A stretch of DNA of 64,000 bases from a virus. Below the pieces are notes generated by a model. That model made no database searches and was not told where the DNA came from. It saw only the letters and a program-made list of their open reading frames with translations. The DNA is taken from positions 39,159-103,158 of IMG/VR virus record IMGVR_UViG_3300043395_004689, one strand, 5' to 3'. The translations under genes were made by a program, and so were the position numbers. Shown here in pieces: positions 16,185 to 23,486 of the stretch (positions within the stretch are counted from its first letter, which is position 1; every line of letters begins with the position of its first letter).

Positions 16185-16741
16185 GGTTCTAGCTCAGTAT
16201 CCCAGTAGAGGTAATCTCTCCAGGTTTCGTGCAAGTCCCTGCTCTGCGGCATCTTTCGGGCTTTGACATACAATTGCCAACTAGTTGGTTCCGTTGGCTT
16301 TTTCAAAGGAAGCATACCAACATCCTTGGGCAAATGCGAACCTTTACGATGATTACACGGTCCACAGGCCGCTACCACATTGTGCCATGTGCTAGTACCA
16401 CCATGTGCTCGTGGAATAACGTGGTCAAAGGTCAACTGACGAGTTTCAAATTCGCTACCGCAATATTGACAAGTATAGTCATCCCGTAGGAAAACATTGA
16501 ACCTGCTAAAGGTTGCCATTTGGTCTCGACGCACATATTCTTTAAGGGCCACAACACTGGGTAAACGCCAGGCCCTACGGCTACTGTGAACCTCAATGTC
16601 ATATTCCTCAACCACAGTGACTCTATCACCTATTACAGCCTTGATGGCTTCTTGCCAAGAGATGGTGCTCAGTGGATAAATTTGAACCGGTTGCCAATCT
16701 GCGTTTAGCAGTAGGGCCGGATATTTGCTTTCGTGTAACAT
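16181..16741 (-). CDS. HNH endonuclease
   Basis: A 186-residue HNH nuclease with two zinc-binding CxxC pairs (CQYCG and CGPCNHRKG) flanking the nuclease core LTFDHVIPRAHGG (D-H) and TWHNVVAAC (N). The N-terminal domain (LLLNADWQPVQIYPLSTISW) matches a widespread bacterial HNH family rather than a small homing enzyme. Lone minus-strand gene between plus-strand operons, with a TATAAATA late promoter just upstream. Confidence 0.87.
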   Translation of the reverse strand: MLHESKYPALLLNADWQPVQIYPLSTISWQEAIKAVIGDRVTVVEEYDIEVHSSRRAWRLPSVVALKEYVRRDQMATFSRFNVFLRDDYTCQYCGSEFETRQLTFDHVIPRAHGGTSTWHNVVAACGPCNHRKGSHLPKDVGMLPLKKPTEPTSWQLYVKARKMPQSRDLHETWRDYLYWDTELEP

Positions 16742-16750
16742 AATTTCACA

Positions 16751-16758
16751 TATTTATA
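16751..16758 (-). promoter_or_regulatory. T4-type late promoter for the HNH gene
   Basis: A perfect TATAAATA on the minus strand, nine bases before the HNH ATG. Predicted start lies about four bases ahead of the ATG, so the message would be almost leaderless. It is placed back-to-back with a plus-strand sigma70 promoter. Confidence 0.65.
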
Positions 16759-16763
16759 AGGAG

Positions 16764-16792
16764 TTGACACTGGATGTAGTTTACTATATAAT
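16764..16792 (+). promoter_or_regulatory. Consensus sigma70 promoter giving a leaderless message
   Basis: TTGACA, 17 bases, TATAAT: full consensus. The downstream ATG begins seven bases after the -10, at the predicted transcription start. Confidence 0.88.
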
Positions 16793-16798
16793 GTGTAC

Positions 16799-17008
16799 AT
16801 GAGCAAGAAAATATTACGGAAACTTGTGCGGTCCGATGTTGACATGGACAATATTAATTCTTGGCTGCTGGCATTGCATGAAGCAATTGACTCTGAGACC
16901 ATGCTCACTGTCGAAGAACAAGAAGAATTAGAAGCAATAATTTACGGAAACATAAGCCACTATCTAGAAAGGTTTTTTGATTTTCCAGGCTACGGAAATT
17001 ACAACTAA
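16799..17008 (+). CDS. Small acidic unknown protein (69 aa), leaderless
   Basis: No family recognised. A helical protein with an acidic core (LTVEEQEELEAII). There is no Shine-Dalgarno; the ATG coincides with the predicted transcription start of the consensus promoter. A GTG six bases upstream would lie before the transcription start, so it is not used. Confidence 0.65.
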   Translation: MSKKILRKLVRSDVDMDNINSWLLALHEAIDSETMLTVEEQEELEAIIYGNISHYLERFFDFPGYGNYN

Positions 17009-17012
17009 ATAT
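17005..17012 (+). promoter_or_regulatory. Putative late promoter, leaderless
   Basis: CTAAATAT followed by the next ATG six bases on, without a Shine-Dalgarno. Same CTAAATA core as the terminator-embedded late promoters at 37.9 and 51.05 kb. Confidence 0.5.
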
Positions 17013-17017
17013 ATCAT

Positions 17018-17305
17018 ATGCTAAAATCTTTTGTACGGGCCGCCCGGCCTTTCAAAATTTTTGATCCAACTCTAACTGAGCATCGAGAACTTTTCTACAA
17101 GTTTGAACGAACCCAATCTTGGATAGGGTGCCCTTATCAGTGGGCCATAGATGATGACTGCCTGGATGTAGTGCATCATATCCGCAAAAAAATGCTGGAT
17201 TTTTACATGAAAAATGAATTTGTTGCGAAAAAACAACAAAAACAGCCCAAAAATGTGTTAAAAATCAAGCACTTACAGGCTCAAAAAAGCAGAAAAAACG
17301 GTTGA
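17018..17305 (+). CDS. Small basic unknown protein (95 aa)
   Basis: No family recognised. Aromatic-rich N-terminal two-thirds and a Lys/Gln-rich tail (KKQQKQPKNVLKIKHLQAQK) that may bind nucleic acid. The low-complexity tail is encoded by the A-rich DNA just upstream of an early promoter, and the stop codon lies inside the -35, so the tail may partly reflect promoter constraints. Confidence 0.55.
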   Translation: MLKSFVRAARPFKIFDPTLTEHRELFYKFERTQSWIGCPYQWAIDDDCLDVVHHIRKKMLDFYMKNEFVAKKQQKQPKNVLKIKHLQAQKSRKNG

Positions 17306-17330
17306 CCATTGGCTCCAGCTTTGCTATACT
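17299..17330 (+). promoter_or_regulatory. Early promoter, CGG-TTGACC family
   Basis: ACGG-TTGACC, 17 bases, TATACT, with an AAAAAA tract before it. It overlaps the stop codon of the preceding gene. Confidence 0.8.
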
Positions 17331-17360
17331 ACTTGTATTGTAAATGAGAAAGGGCCACAA

Positions 17361-17585
17361 ATGACTGAATTTGAAAAGAACTGCTACGGAATTTCTGAAT
17401 CAGACATCCGCGAAGAATACATGAATAGCATCACTGCCAAATTCAGTGGGCTAGAAATGGTCGCAATGAGTGTGCTCAGCGATGCACAAGAATTGATGGC
17501 CATGGACCGAGTTGAACAAGCTCGTAAACAAATCAACATCGCCAAGTTCATACTGTCAGAAATGATGGAAGCTCGTGTTGCATAA
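17361..17585 (+). CDS. Small unknown protein (74 aa)
   Basis: No family recognised. Helical throughout. It is the only gene between an early promoter and the next terminator/promoter hairpin, so it is expressed alone. GAAAGG precedes the ATG at wide spacing. Confidence 0.65.
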   Translation: MTEFEKNCYGISESDIREEYMNSITAKFSGLEMVAMSVLSDAQELMAMDRVEQARKQINIAKFILSEMMEARVA

Positions 17586-17598
17586 AAACAACACACAG

Positions 17599-17639
17599 TA
17601 ACCCGTCAGGTTGACGGGTTATTCAAACGGTGCTAGAAT
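17599..17639 (+). promoter_or_regulatory. Hairpin with an overlapping promoter
   Basis: TAACCCGTCA pairs with TGACGGGTTA (17599-17621, three-base loop). The 3' arm contains TTGACG, a -35 with TAGAAT 17 bases downstream (17634-17639). Terminator and next promoter thus share bases. Confidence 0.7.
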
Positions 17640-17667
17640 AGAGTTATTGTTTAAGAAAGGAACGCAA

Positions 17668-18147
17668 ATGAACTGCTCACCCACTCTTACCGCAGACGAG
17701 TTCAAGGACCTTCACAATGCCCTGTGCGAACTTCGTAGCATTCGGGACAGTATGCATCACAGCATGGTCAAGCTGGACCGTGTTGAAGATGTAATCGACC
17801 GCTTTGAGCAAGCTCTTGCTGGTGCATATCAGCAAGACAACGATGCCTTTAGCACCAAGAGCGACCACTATGATGAGGTTCGCAAGGGCTTGGGGCTCAG
17901 TGCTATTTGGAGCATTTACGAAGTAGACAATCTCAGTGAGCCGCATCCGTTTGGCGATGTTACTACAGTGACCTACGAAAGCCATTGGGGACCTAATCCT
18001 GTGGTCAAGGGCATTGCTGGTACTACCTGGGCGGCCCTGTATACTGCGGCCAATGCTTGCATCCGCGACAGCGGCGACGATCATCATGTGTTTATCGAGG
18101 ACTTTAAGGTCCGCGGCGACACCTTGGTTCTTTCAACCGGTTCTTAA
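17668..18147 (+). CDS. Unknown protein (159 aa)
   Basis: Not recognised. The N-terminal half is helical (LTADEFKDLHNALCELRSIRDS and a likely coiled coil); the C-terminal half is strand-rich and ends DFKVRGDTLVLSTGS. ATG 17668 follows AAGGAAC. First gene of a run of small genes reaching to 21.7 kb. Confidence 0.65.
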   Translation: MNCSPTLTADEFKDLHNALCELRSIRDSMHHSMVKLDRVEDVIDRFEQALAGAYQQDNDAFSTKSDHYDEVRKGLGLSAIWSIYEVDNLSEPHPFGDVTTVTYESHWGPNPVVKGIAGTTWAALYTAANACIRDSGDDHHVFIEDFKVRGDTLVLSTGS

Positions 18148-18165
18148 TCCCTAAGGAGACAGCAC

Positions 18166-18453
18166 ATGGAACAGCTCAGCCCGATTCAGCAGATTAACCA
18201 ATCTATCATGTTTGGTAATTTCACTGACGATCAGCTAAACTCAATTATCAGTGCCGTGAAGTTTGCTCGCGGTTGCTTGGCAAAATCTACCAAGCGGCAA
18301 CTTCGAATCGGATCTTCGGTGCGCTGGGCCAGCCAGCGAACAGGCCGAGCCGAAACTGGTACTGTCGAAAAGATTGCCATCAAGTTTGTAACAGTTAAAA
18401 CCCCTACCGGAATGCGTTGGAAGGTTCCAGCTAACATGTTGGAGGTTGCATAA
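18166..18453 (+). CDS. Small basic unknown protein (95 aa)
   Basis: A short helical N-terminus, then a basic strand-rich domain (IGSSVRWASQRTGRAETGTVEKIAIKFVTVKT) that looks like an SH3/KOW-type barrel, which often binds nucleic acid or protein. AAGGAG precedes the ATG. The stop overlaps the next start by one base. Confidence 0.65.
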   Translation: MEQLSPIQQINQSIMFGNFTDDQLNSIISAVKFARGCLAKSTKRQLRIGSSVRWASQRTGRAETGTVEKIAIKFVTVKTPTGMRWKVPANMLEVA

Positions 18454-18914
18454 TGGCAACTCGTAGCACTATTGCAATTGAACACGAAGACGGCACCGTG
18501 TCGCAGGTTTACTGCCACTGGGATGGTTATCTAGATCACAACGGTCGTATTTTGATGGAGCACTATCAAGATCCAGTCAAGGTCGAACAACTGATTGCTC
18601 ATGGATCAATTTCTAGTCTCAAACCCGAAATTGGTGAGAAGCACGACTTTGACTGGTACTTCAATAAAAACGAAATCTCAGAAGAGATGAAGCAGATCTA
18701 CGAAAACCTCTGGACCACATTTTATCATCGGGACCGTGGTGAGGATCTTGCAGTTACCAAATTTTGGAATTTTGATATGTATCGTACCAGTGCTGTTTTT
18801 GAGGAGTACGATTACATTTATCGGTCAGGCAAGTGGTATGTACAGGTACACGGTCGTGGCTGGTCCAGTTTAGAAAAAGCATTTAATGCAGATGCTGCCT
18901 TGGAGGACGCATAA
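18453..18914 (+). CDS. Conserved phage protein, MATRSTIA family
   Basis: A 153-residue protein of a family widespread in phages and mobile elements but without known function: M-A-T-R-S-T-I-A, DGTVSQVYCHWDGYLDHNG, then a variable Asp/Trp-rich body. No catalytic motif is clear. It overlaps genes on both sides by one base, so it belongs to a coupled operon. Confidence 0.75.
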   Translation: MATRSTIAIEHEDGTVSQVYCHWDGYLDHNGRILMEHYQDPVKVEQLIAHGSISSLKPEIGEKHDFDWYFNKNEISEEMKQIYENLWTTFYHRDRGEDLAVTKFWNFDMYRTSAVFEEYDYIYRSGKWYVQVHGRGWSSLEKAFNADAALEDA

Positions 18915-19087
18915 TGAATATTAACACCGATCAATTGATTCAACGACTTGAGCATGGTATTGCCCTTCTCAAAGAATCGCAGTCTGATTTTAGTCGACAG
19001 CAGAAGGTACTAGTTACCATTTCGGCTCTAGCTCGCGAATACGCAAAGCAACTAAACGAAAAGGAATGCGAATATGAAACGCAATGA
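18914..19087 (+). CDS. Small unknown protein (57 aa)
   Basis: Helical protein starting MNINTDQLIQ. Overlaps the previous stop by one base and the next start by 14 bases; supported by tight packing and an intact frame. Confidence 0.6.
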   Translation: MNINTDQLIQRLEHGIALLKESQSDFSRQQKVLVTISALAREYAKQLNEKECEYETQ

Positions 19088-19241
19088 TCAGTGGCTTGAA
19101 GATTTTGATCAACTGATTTGCCAGGTGCCTTCTTTGTTTCTTCCTGAGCCTGTGCGTGATGCTATAATGTTGAAACTGGAAAACATCCAGGAAGAAATTT
19201 CAGAGCAGATTGAACTGCAAAGCACTGACTGGAGCGCATGA
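19074..19241 (+). CDS. Small acidic unknown protein (55 aa)
   Basis: MKRNDQWLEDFDQLI-start; acidic and helical. The Shine-Dalgarno (AAAAGGAA) lies within the previous gene. The stop immediately precedes the next start. Confidence 0.6.
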   Translation: MKRNDQWLEDFDQLICQVPSLFLPEPVRDAIMLKLENIQEEISEQIELQSTDWSA

Positions 19242-19421
19242 ATGGATAAAGAAAATTCTCCCAGATATACTGTTCGCTGGACTCAGCCCTATCGCCTGCA
19301 GATTAATCCAGAGCTGATTGCAATGAAAATGCTTGCAGAACTAATTGAACAGCAACAGCTAGAAGAGTCCGAGTACAAAGAGGCTAACCAAGTAATTCAA
19401 CGCATTAAGGAAAAACTATGA
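19242..19421 (+). CDS. Small unknown protein (59 aa)
   Basis: Begins MDKENSPRYTVRW; Glu/Gln-rich helical second half. No gap to either neighbour, with an ATGA overlap to the next gene. Confidence 0.6.
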   Translation: MDKENSPRYTVRWTQPYRLQINPELIAMKMLAELIEQQQLEESEYKEANQVIQRIKEKL

Positions 19422-19582
19422 ACACGAATCGTCAAAAAAATCTTGCACACGAACAGCGCCAACAAGCCAAACAGCGACCTGCTCAACCTCTTTACGATTT
19501 CTCTGCATTAGAATCTGTAGTGCGGGCCTGGGCTAAGCCACAAGCAGAAGAGCTCAGCCCTTACGCTACCTGCAATTCATAA
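19418..19582 (+). CDS. Small basic/Gln-rich unknown protein (54 aa)
   Basis: Begins MNTNRQKNLA with a Gln/Arg-rich stretch, then LESVVRAWAK. ATGA overlap with the gene before; AAGGAAAAACT gives a Shine-Dalgarno. Confidence 0.55.
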   Translation: MNTNRQKNLAHEQRQQAKQRPAQPLYDFSALESVVRAWAKPQAEELSPYATCNS

Positions 19583-19583
19583 T

Positions 19584-19673
19584 ATGGCTTGGGTTGGAGT
19601 TCTCATGCTTTTGATGCTTGGTCATCTTGGCTGGGCGTTGATCTATGCATTGATAATTTTAATTTTTAGCTAG
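19584..19673 (+). CDS. Tiny single-pass membrane peptide (29 aa)
   Basis: Almost entirely hydrophobic: MAWVGVLMLLMLGHLGWALI and a short aliphatic end. No clear Shine-Dalgarno. Could be a membrane toxin-like or regulatory peptide, or a chance frame; kept because it exactly fills the gap between genes. Confidence 0.4.
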   Translation: MAWVGVLMLLMLGHLGWALIYALIILIFS

Positions 19674-19688
19674 TTGATTATAAATTGT

Positions 19689-20249
19689 ATGAACCTACAA
19701 GAATCATTGCAACAGTTTGTAGCACCGGTCTACGGCAAAACCAAACGCAGTTCAGCAACTTATAAGACTGTGGCCGAACATTGTCACCAGCATCTCATTG
19801 TGCTGAAAACAGAATATGCAACAACTCGCAATGATCAGCAAAAGCTTCGTGAGATTCGTAACGACATGGATTACTATCTTCGTCGGTATCACAAATACTG
19901 CATTGAAGAACGCGACGGCATGGATGCTCATTACCTTGAAATAGGGGCCGATAAGGATACAGATTTTGAACACTTAATTCCTGCGGCTCGCATCCGAGAC
20001 CTGTTGTTGGCTGGTGTGCTCAGTGTGGAGCAGGCCCTAAACGCTCCTACTGTTAAGCTTAGCCGAAGCAAGCACATGGCTCTTAAAGAAGCAGGCTGGG
20101 GCAGTCACACACCAGACATGTGGTTGCCATTTAAACGCTATAGCAAGGTGTTTGCAGGAAGTTACCAAACCCATGATGGAACCATGATAGATCCAGATAC
20201 TTGGACTTTGCAACAGCATTTTGAGTATTTTGCTCACTTGAAAATTTAA
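19689..20249 (+). CDS. HNH-like nuclease candidate
   Basis: A 186-residue protein with an F-E-H-L-I-P segment like the D/E-H-V-I-P core of HNH nucleases, after a helical N-terminal half with His/Tyr-rich YLRRYHKYCIEE. The C-terminal part (WLPFKRYSKVF, then Y-x-T-H-D-G-T-M-I) recalls T4-like aquatic phage proteins of similar length. Zinc ligands are not visible, so nuclease activity is uncertain. ATG 19689 is favoured over the upstream TTG. Confidence 0.45.
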   Translation: MNLQESLQQFVAPVYGKTKRSSATYKTVAEHCHQHLIVLKTEYATTRNDQQKLREIRNDMDYYLRRYHKYCIEERDGMDAHYLEIGADKDTDFEHLIPAARIRDLLLAGVLSVEQALNAPTVKLSRSKHMALKEAGWGSHTPDMWLPFKRYSKVFAGSYQTHDGTMIDPDTWTLQQHFEYFAHLKI

Positions 20250-20266
20250 GCACTCTAGTGTATAAT
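20238..20266 (+). promoter_or_regulatory. sigma70 promoter giving a leaderless message
   Basis: TTGAAA, 17 bases, TATAAT. The ATG of the next gene begins six bases after the -10, with no Shine-Dalgarno. The -35 overlaps the end of the preceding gene. Confidence 0.72.
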
Positions 20267-20271
20267 AAAAT

Positions 20272-20598
20272 ATGATTGATTATATTATTAGCACAGATTC
20301 AACAATTATAGAAGCATCCGCCCACGGCGGTAGTGGTGCTTATATCAGCGGTGCAGTTTATTGGGATTCAAACAGTCGCCAGTTCAAGGTTATTGATGGT
20401 AATGGTAATCCGCAGACATTGTCTGGTGGTACTGCCAACATCAGTGTTGGAACCAAGCTTCGAGAAATGATTGCCTGGTTTGAGCAAAAGCAATTTGAAG
20501 AAAAGCAACTGGCCGAACTCTGCAAGCAATATCCGAATCTTGCTGAAGCCAAAAGAGAATTTGATTCCATATACAATCTTGTCAAGGAGCACAAATGA
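20272..20598 (+). CDS. Unknown protein (108 aa), leaderless
   Basis: N-terminal half is Gly/Ser-rich and strand-like (GGSGAYISGAVYWDSNSRQF), the C-terminal half a coiled-coil-like helix. No family recognised. The first part resembles phage structural beta-repeats. The stop overlaps the next start by ATGA. Confidence 0.6.
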   Translation: MIDYIISTDSTIIEASAHGGSGAYISGAVYWDSNSRQFKVIDGNGNPQTLSGGTANISVGTKLREMIAWFEQKQFEEKQLAELCKQYPNLAEAKREFDSIYNLVKEHK

Positions 20599-20870
20599 TT
20601 ACTTTCACTACCGAAACAGCAGACGCCCGACGCGGCGTTATTCAAGAGCAGCTACGCGAACAGGTTTGTGTGGTAACCTTTACCAAGGTCGACGGCTCTC
20701 AACGAGAAATGCCGTGTACGCTAAAAGAATCGTTGTTACCGGTTTCTACTGCTATTGGAACCAAGACCAAGAAACCAAACCCAGGTGTCATGAGTGTATT
20801 TTGCACCGACAAGCAAGAGTGGCGCAGTTTTAGGTTGGAGAACGTTATCAACATTCGCCCGCAGGAGTAA
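20595..20870 (+). CDS. Small conserved-type phage protein (91 aa)
   Basis: A compact beta-rich protein: LREQVCVVTFTKVDGSQREMPCTL and a terminal EWRSFRLENVINI. The pattern matches small SH3-like proteins found in many phages, often next to replication genes; I cannot name the family with certainty. Overlaps the previous gene by four bases. Confidence 0.6.
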   Translation: MITFTTETADARRGVIQEQLREQVCVVTFTKVDGSQREMPCTLKESLLPVSTAIGTKTKKPNPGVMSVFCTDKQEWRSFRLENVINIRPQE

Positions 20871-20874
20871 CCAA

Positions 20875-21186
20875 ATGTTTGAAGATAGCTTCAGCTTTTG
20901 GTTACTGATTATTGCTTTGTTTTCGCTTTGGATATGGGTTCGTCGTGTTCGACGCGAAGCAGAGGAATTGAGAACTGAGATGCAGAAGGTGCTTGATGCA
21001 ATTCTGTTTATGAAAATTGAAAACCATGGTGAAACTCTTTATGCTTATAATGCACTCACTGGAGAGTTTATTTGTCAAGGAAAAAACCTAGCTGAATTGA
21101 ATCAAGGGTTTGCTAAAAGATTCCCAAAGTCCAAAGGCGTAATTGTTGAGCCCATTGAAAAACTTGTTCCTCTCAAAGGAGAATAA
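20875..21186 (+). CDS. Single-pass membrane protein (103 aa)
   Basis: An N-terminal membrane segment (FWLLIIALFSLWIWV) followed by a basic charge cluster, a helix, and a soluble C-terminal domain. The topology suggests an inner-membrane anchor with a cytoplasmic tail. No family recognised. AGGAG lies ahead of the ATG. Confidence 0.65.
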   Translation: MFEDSFSFWLLIIALFSLWIWVRRVRREAEELRTEMQKVLDAILFMKIENHGETLYAYNALTGEFICQGKNLAELNQGFAKRFPKSKGVIVEPIEKLVPLKGE

Positions 21187-21381
21187 ATGATTTACACAGT
21201 ATTTAAAATAGCAACATATGGAAGTAATCAGCTGCTCTTGGTCAAGAGCGGTGATGACCTTGCTGTATCTGTGTACAACGAGCATACTGGCAATACCTTG
21301 ATGAGGATGGTAGAAGCTAACCTAGATAATCTAGAAATAGCAATTTCCATTCTCAAAGAAACTGCCTGCGGAGATTCATAA
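21187..21381 (+). CDS. Small unknown protein (64 aa)
   Basis: No family recognised; strand-rich N-terminal half, helical C-terminal half. It starts directly at the previous stop, with AAAGGAG as Shine-Dalgarno inside the upstream gene. Confidence 0.62.
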   Translation: MIYTVFKIATYGSNQLLLVKSGDDLAVSVYNEHTGNTLMRMVEANLDNLEIAISILKETACGDS

Positions 21382-21711
21382 ATGGCTCGGCAATGGGTAG
21401 TTTTATTTGACACCCTAGGTGTTGATACCTTGCTTCCTTGGGATGATCTCAAAGGCGAAGACATGCTAACTGTGTTAGCAGGCAAGAAGCCCAAGGATTC
21501 AATTAATAAAAGAATCAACATGATGGTAGTCAGAGCGCAGGCCAATATTCAACGCTGGCCTGAAGTATGGGCATATGACACCAGCGAAGACTATGAAGAG
21601 CCTGTTATGCGACAGGCGTGGGAAGCCAATCCTCAGTACATGGCTGATTTGGTAAGAGAAAAGGGAACTAACCTTTTCAAACATCAAAGGCAAAAAGAAA
21701 TCATTGTTTAA
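21382..21711 (+). CDS. Unknown protein (109 aa)
   Basis: No family recognised. Begins MARQWVVLFDTLGVD; Trp-rich and soluble, with a basic C-terminus. Directly abuts the preceding stop, and ends 30 bases before the Bax-inhibitor-like gene. Confidence 0.62.
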   Translation: MARQWVVLFDTLGVDTLLPWDDLKGEDMLTVLAGKKPKDSINKRINMMVVRAQANIQRWPEVWAYDTSEDYEEPVMRQAWEANPQYMADLVREKGTNLFKHQRQKEIIV

Positions 21712-21741
21712 GATTAAATAATTTATAGGAGGTATCAAAAT

Positions 21742-22443
21742 ATGTTTGGAGCAAATTACACACAACCAGGTGCAATGACCTGGCGTTCTGCGGAACAAAT
21801 TAACTCGGCTATGGCTCGTGTTTATGGTCACATGAGTTTGGCCGTGATTACCAGTATGATTGTAAGTTACCTTGTTGGCACCTCGCCGGCTTTGTTGGCT
21901 TTCTTCTTTACTGGCATAATGAAATGGATTGTAATCTTTGCACCGCTGGCAGCAGTTTTTGCCATTGTTTTCCTAATGGAAAAGGTTGGTAAGCAAGGTG
22001 CTCAGCTTATGCTACATGGCTTTGCGGCTCTAATGGGTCTCAGCTTTGCCACAATCTTTGCGGTGTTTACCATGGGCAGTATTGTCAGCGCATTTATGGG
22101 TGCTGCCATTTTGTTTATTGTAATGAGCGGGTATGGCTATTTTACCAAGTCCAGCCTTGACAGCATGGGCAAGTTCATGTTTGTTGGACTGATTGCAATC
22201 GTTATTGCCAGCATTGTAAATATCTTTATTGGCAGTACTGTAATGCAAATGGTTATCAGTGCTTTAGCTATTATCATCTTTCTAGGACTAACAGCCTACG
22301 ACACACAAAAGATTCGCGAAGAGCTCAGTGTGGAAGCAGATACAGGGTTGGCCGAAGTACGAGGTGCCTTGACATTGTACCTTGACTTTATCAACCTCTT
22401 TATTAATCTCTTACAACTGTTTGGCGTTAAGAATAACGACTGA
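21742..22443 (+). CDS. Bax inhibitor-1/YccA-like membrane protein
   Basis: A 233-residue integral membrane protein with seven hydrophobic segments and family signatures at the N-terminus (a short soluble stretch then VYGHMSLAVITSMIVSYLVG) and the C-terminal LGLTAYDTQKIREE and LYLDFINLFINLLQLFG. Bacterial members (YccA, YbhL) interact with FtsH; YccA protects the Sec translocon from FtsH proteolysis. A phage copy could modulate host FtsH or membrane stress, which is inference. AGGAGG precedes the ATG. Confidence 0.9.
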   Translation: MFGANYTQPGAMTWRSAEQINSAMARVYGHMSLAVITSMIVSYLVGTSPALLAFFFTGIMKWIVIFAPLAAVFAIVFLMEKVGKQGAQLMLHGFAALMGLSFATIFAVFTMGSIVSAFMGAAILFIVMSGYGYFTKSSLDSMGKFMFVGLIAIVIASIVNIFIGSTVMQMVISALAIIIFLGLTAYDTQKIREELSVEADTGLAEVRGALTLYLDFINLFINLLQLFGVKNND

Positions 22444-22996
22444 CCGTTTCTGAGATAATCTTAGTTAACTCTGGGCTTTGTAGCACTTCATTGTGCCCGT
22501 AGTCCAGAGTTATTTCTTTTTCTTTGCTATGCAATTCTTGCTGACTGGCCACTGTGACCACACCATCGTTGGCACCTACACCAAACAAATCAAACCCGTG
22601 AGTGGTTATAACATTGGTCCAAGGAACTGCTGGATCAAGCAATCTGGTTTGTGTAGTCCAAGGTTCCATTCTGCTCAACATGTGTAACCAAGGAACATTA
22701 AGGTTGAACATTTTCCAAAAGCCAGCTTGGATAGATCCACCAAAGGGTGTGCCAACACTGATTCCATGCACAATCTTGTTGGGATTTCGATTTGCCAAGT
22801 GCCATGCGTAAAGACCACCCATGCTGTGACCTACTATGACACAGCGGTCAGGTAGTTCGTCTTCCATGGCTTTTAGATTAACTTCTGGATCTAGCATCAT
22901 GCTCCAAGTCAAACAGCGATGCGGATTGATTTTAGATCCGGCCCAGTTCCATGAAGTTTTGGAAGCATTGGCGCCGTGAATAAAAATTGTTTCCAT
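22427..22996 (-). CDS. Alpha/beta hydrolase (lipase-like)
   Basis: A 189-residue hydrolase on the minus strand. F-I-H-G-A-N-A gives the oxyanion-hole region, V-G-H-S-M-G-G the nucleophile elbow, and a C-terminal D-Y-G-H-N-E-V supplies the His; GVGANDGVV likely holds the acid Asp. There is no signal peptide, so it acts in the cytoplasm. It converges with the Bax-inhibitor-like gene (17-base overlap) and diverges from dCMP deaminase, whose -35 lies between its own Shine-Dalgarno and start codon. Confidence 0.8.
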   Translation of the reverse strand: METIFIHGANASKTSWNWAGSKINPHRCLTWSMMLDPEVNLKAMEDELPDRCVIVGHSMGGLYAWHLANRNPNKIVHGISVGTPFGGSIQAGFWKMFNLNVPWLHMLSRMEPWTTQTRLLDPAVPWTNVITTHGFDLFGVGANDGVVTVASQQELHSKEKEITLDYGHNEVLQSPELTKIISETVSRYS

Positions 22997-23024
22997 TGAC
23001 TTGCTCCTTATTTCTTGTTATACT
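22996..23024 (+). promoter_or_regulatory. sigma70 promoter giving a leaderless dCMP deaminase message
   Basis: TTGACT, 17 bases, TATACT; the ATG follows exactly seven bases after the -10. On the other strand the same bases carry the AAGGAG and start codon of the hydrolase. Confidence 0.8.
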
Positions 23025-23030
23025 TATATC

Positions 23031-23486
23031 ATGAAGCCAAAACATATCAAAGCCCACATGCAAACTGCCGAAAACTATGCTAGACTTAGCACAGCTCGCA
23101 GGCTTCAGGTCGGTGCGATACTTGTCAAGGATGATAGAATTATCAGCATTGGCTACAATGGCATGCCGGCGGGTTGGGATAATAATTGTGAAGAAGAGGT
23201 TGTTGTTGCCATAGTTGACGGGGTACCTCAAAGAGAAATCAAAGAACTCAAAACCAAACCTGAAGTGCTTCATGCCGAAGCCAACGCTATTGCCAAGGTA
23301 GCCCGCAGTCCAGAAAGTTCCGAAGGTGCTGTGTTGTTTGTCACTCATTCGCCATGCATGGAATGTGCCAAACTGGTTTTTCAAAGCGGAATAAAACAAG
23401 TTTTTTGGCGACATAATTACAGAAGCGATGATGGTTTAAATTTTCTGCGCCAAGCAGGCGTAACAACTAACAAGGTAGAAGAGTAA
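23031..23486 (+). CDS. dCMP deaminase
   Basis: A 151-residue deoxycytidylate deaminase converting dCMP to dUMP for dTMP synthesis. Zinc site: H-A-E in VLHAEANAIAKV and P-C-M-E-C; substrate region GYNGMPAGWDNNCEEE. The Leu-containing upstream extension to TTG 23001 is rejected because it lies before the predicted transcription start; ATG 23031 gives the family N-terminus. Overlaps the next start by one base. Confidence 0.93.
   Translation: MKPKHIKAHMQTAENYARLSTARRLQVGAILVKDDRIISIGYNGMPAGWDNNCEEEVVVAIVDGVPQREIKELKTKPEVLHAEANAIAKVARSPESSEGAVLFVTHSPCMECAKLVFQSGIKQVFWRHNYRSDDGLNFLRQAGVTTNKVEE

Noticed and set aside
16181-16741. HNH gene as a homing endonuclease in an intron
   Set aside because: No split gene or intron fold surrounds it; its N-terminal domain matches a free-standing bacterial HNH family.
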